From assembly GCA_013041585.1 (NCBI GenBank), contig JABEVM010000198.1:1-6815 (forward strand): a stretch of DNA of 6,815 nt. The letters run 5' to 3'. Shown here piece after piece: positions 5,146 to 6,815 of the stretch (positions are counted from its first letter, which is position 1; every line of letters begins with the position of its first letter). The DNA is from Chlamydiota bacterium (GTDB lineage Bacteria; Chlamydiota; Chlamydiia; Chlamydiales; Rhabdochlamydiaceae). The notes beneath the pieces are model-generated. The model searched no databases. It saw nothing but the letters and a program-made list of their open reading frames with translations, and was not told the origin of the DNA. Made by a program: the position numbers and the translations under genes.

Positions 5146-6815
5146 TTACTCAGTCTGTTCTTGATGAGGTAAAGTAGCAAGCATCTCTCTTCCACCCGTT
5201 TTTCTTCTTGGTCGTTGCGATGCTTCTCCAACCCGTATTGATTCCGAAACATTTACTAGCTTGTCTAGCAATGCTTTATCGCAAATTGGTCTACCTCGAA
5301 GAGTATAAAAAACCATTGCAAAATACTCTTCAAAAACTTTTCTCGTGTCCATGGCTGATCGCAATTCATCATCACTTCTACAAGTCGTGAAAGAAAAAAG
5401 AGATATTTTTCTTTCAGTGCAAACGAATTCGAGAAATTCGGAAAGATCAGTTTCCTCTCCTTTCCAAGCTCCTTCCTTTGTCTTGACAAGTTGCATAAGA
5501 TCTTTTTTAGTCTCTTCAACTAAAGCATTCATTTGGCCAGCAAAAGCTGAATTGATTGCATCAAAAAATGCAGTTTCTAGACCAGGTCGTAGCTTATCTC
5601 TAGCAAAAGCCTTCTGATGTGGGTGTATGGTTTGAGACAAATCAACACCTAAGTCTTTTGCAATCGAAAACCACTCTGGGTTCCCTTCTTTGCAAAACTC
5701 ATCAATTTCTCGATTGATCCGAGCTTTGAAAGCTACCATATTCTCAAGAGTGTTGATCCGTACAAGCGCACTATCATCTGAAAACGATAGTGTAGGAACC
5801 TTTGTAGCTTCTTGAATCCAAAAGTGGTTATTAACAAGGTCCAAAAAGAAAACTCTACCATCACTAGGAAACATACCGCGCGGGACAGTTGAAAAGGTGC
5901 TCCCTAAACTACTCATACTAAATGTAGAGTACATAGAGTCGCGGAACATAGATTCTCTTATCTCAAGATGAGGAGAAGAAACTTTTCCTTGCTCAAGATC
6001 CTTCACTTTACGGGCAACGTCTTTAACGGCAGCTAGAGTAAACTGCCATCTCATTCTCCAAGGACCGTCTTTTGAAAGATCCTGCTGTTCCCCTGCTAAG
6101 GCTATAACGAGCTCATCTAAGAGTCCAATCAAAGATTGAATCTCCTCCCATTGTGGTTCGAGGTCAACTGCAAGCGTATTTACCTGTGTTAATGTATCAT
6201 TAGATGCATCTTCTTGTTTCAAATGAGCAGCTAAAAGATCATATGCAAGACTGGCAATTTTTTTCTCCTGAACATAAAGCCAGCTTTTAACGACTTCTTT
6301 AGTTAGTCTTGCTTTTTCTCTATCCTTTTGTTTCGCATGTAAAGCAAGATTCCCAAACCATTGTTCAGCAAGTCCATCTACACGTTCATAAACTTTCTGG
6401 TGAGATTTAGCCTGGAGAAGAATCGTATCTAATCTTTGTATCAGCTGTTTTATAATCGTATCAGCTTCTTTTTGGAACTCTTTCGTGGAGTTCCAGGTAA
6501 CAAATTGAAGTCTCGATAGAATTAAATTCGCGTCTTTTATAATAGCTCGGTAGGTATCAACATCGACTCTTCCCTCTCCATTTCCTAGCTTTTTAGCTTC
6601 CGGCTTTCTTTGTATAAAGATAGGAGGAAATTCCATTCTTTGAATTGCAAGCATAACTTCATATGTAGAAGGAAAAGAAGAATCAGAAACAATACTCACA
6701 GAGGAAAGGCCCAATTTTGCAAAAAATTTTCGAAAACCAGAAGACTTACTTTCAACTTGTCCTTCTTGCGCATTGTCTTCTTGAGCATTTAAAATGGAAG
6801 CTGCGACAGCAGATC
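5146..6815 (-). CDS. Unrecognised helical protein, 5' end outside the window
   Basis: The reading frame is open from the right window edge to a TAA at 5146-5148, giving at least 555 residues without a start. I do not recognise the family. The visible fragment begins with a low-complexity Ala/Glu/Gln/Ser stretch (about 1-26) and a basic amphipathic segment FRKFFAKL (27-34). Most of it looks alpha-helical and charged, with coiled-coil-like stretches at about 90-205. A Ser/Met/Phe-rich segment (about 286-314, containing MYSTFSMSSLGSTF) separates it from a second helical half (about 350-525). A basic patch RPRRK (534-538) lies near the C-terminus. There are few cysteines, no membrane helix and no catalytic motif I can name. 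A coiled-coil structural protein or a secreted effector of an intracellular bacterium are possibilities, but neither is shown. It lies 81 bp upstream of lysA on the same strand, with a weak terminator between. A TTG at 6714 could act as a start, but the frame stays open for 33 more codons with similar composition. Confidence 0.8.
   Translation of the reverse strand, partial: SAVAASILNAQEDNAQEGQVESKSSGFRKFFAKLGLSSVSIVSDSSFPSTYEVMLAIQRMEFPPIFIQRKPEAKKLGNGEGRVDVDTYRAIIKDANLILSRLQFVTWNSTKEFQKEADTIIKQLIQRLDTILLQAKSHQKVYERVDGLAEQWFGNLALHAKQKDREKARLTKEVVKSWLYVQEKKIASLAYDLLAAHLKQEDASNDTLTQVNTLAVDLEPQWEEIQSLIGLLDELVIALAGEQQDLSKDGPWRMRWQFTLAAVKDVARKVKDLEQGKVSSPHLEIRESMFRDSMYSTFSMSSLGSTFSTVPRGMFPSDGRVFFLDLVNNHFWIQEATKVPTLSFSDDSALVRINTLENMVAFKARINREIDEFCKEGNPEWFSIAKDLGVDLSQTIHPHQKAFARDKLRPGLETAFFDAINSAFAGQMNALVEETKKDLMQLVKTKEGAWKGEETDLSEFLEFVCTERKISLFSFTTCRSDDELRSAMDTRKVFEEYFAMVFYTLRGRPICDKALLDKLVNVSESIRVGEASQRPRRKTGGREMLATLPHQEQTE

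Noticed and set aside
6712..6714. TTG at 6714 as the true start of the orphan minus-strand protein
   Set aside because: The frame is open for 33 more codons to the window edge with similar composition, and there is no Shine-Dalgarno, so the gene is better treated as 5'-truncated by the window.

Overview
The window is a compact, moderately AT-rich bacterial chromosome segment with five protein-coding genes and no RNA gene, mobile element or CRISPR array that I can see. Four genes are recognisable housekeeping or enzyme families. The fifth is an unrecognised helical protein that runs off the right edge. The general character (short intergenic gaps, a Uup-type ABC-F protein, a diaminopimelate decarboxylase, a signal-peptide-bearing uridine kinase, a large orphan helical protein) would fit an environmental chlamydia (Parachlamydiales-like). 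Another intracellular Gram-negative such as a Legionella relative is possible. This assignment is an inference from gene content and protein style, not from a diagnostic marker.

Layout, plus strand: a two-domain cupin of the oxalate-decarboxylase fold (101-1132); a 115-bp gap holding an A/T-tract direct repeat, a TATAGT hexamer and a 19-bp near-perfect palindrome that abuts the ribosome binding site; a uridine kinase whose best start (1248) gives it a signal-peptide-like N-terminus (1248-1940); a 43-bp gap with a small hairpin over the udk stop codon and an extended -10 element; and uup (1984-3774), which lacks a Shine-Dalgarno and may be leaderless. Minus strand: an unrecognised protein (5146 to beyond 6815, 5' end missing), then an 81-bp gap with a weak terminator and a TATAGT -10, then lysA (3769-5064). 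The uup and lysA genes converge and overlap by 6 bp at their stop codons.

The genes do not form one obvious pathway. Uridine kinase feeds pyrimidine nucleotides from salvaged uridine or cytidine, LysA makes lysine from meso-diaminopimelate, Uup works on the ribosome, and the cupin has no assignable substrate. Three genes (udk, uup, lysA) share the same TATAGT hexamer at a promoter-like position, which suggests independent transcription from the housekeeping sigma factor.

Most deserving of a second look are the apparently exported uridine kinase, the palindrome/RBS-occluding hairpin in front of it, the LysA with methionine where the PLP-stacking histidine normally sits, the bicupin without the catalytic lid glutamate of oxalate decarboxylase, and the orphan protein. 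I did not find a multi-gene novel system that I can defend from this window alone.
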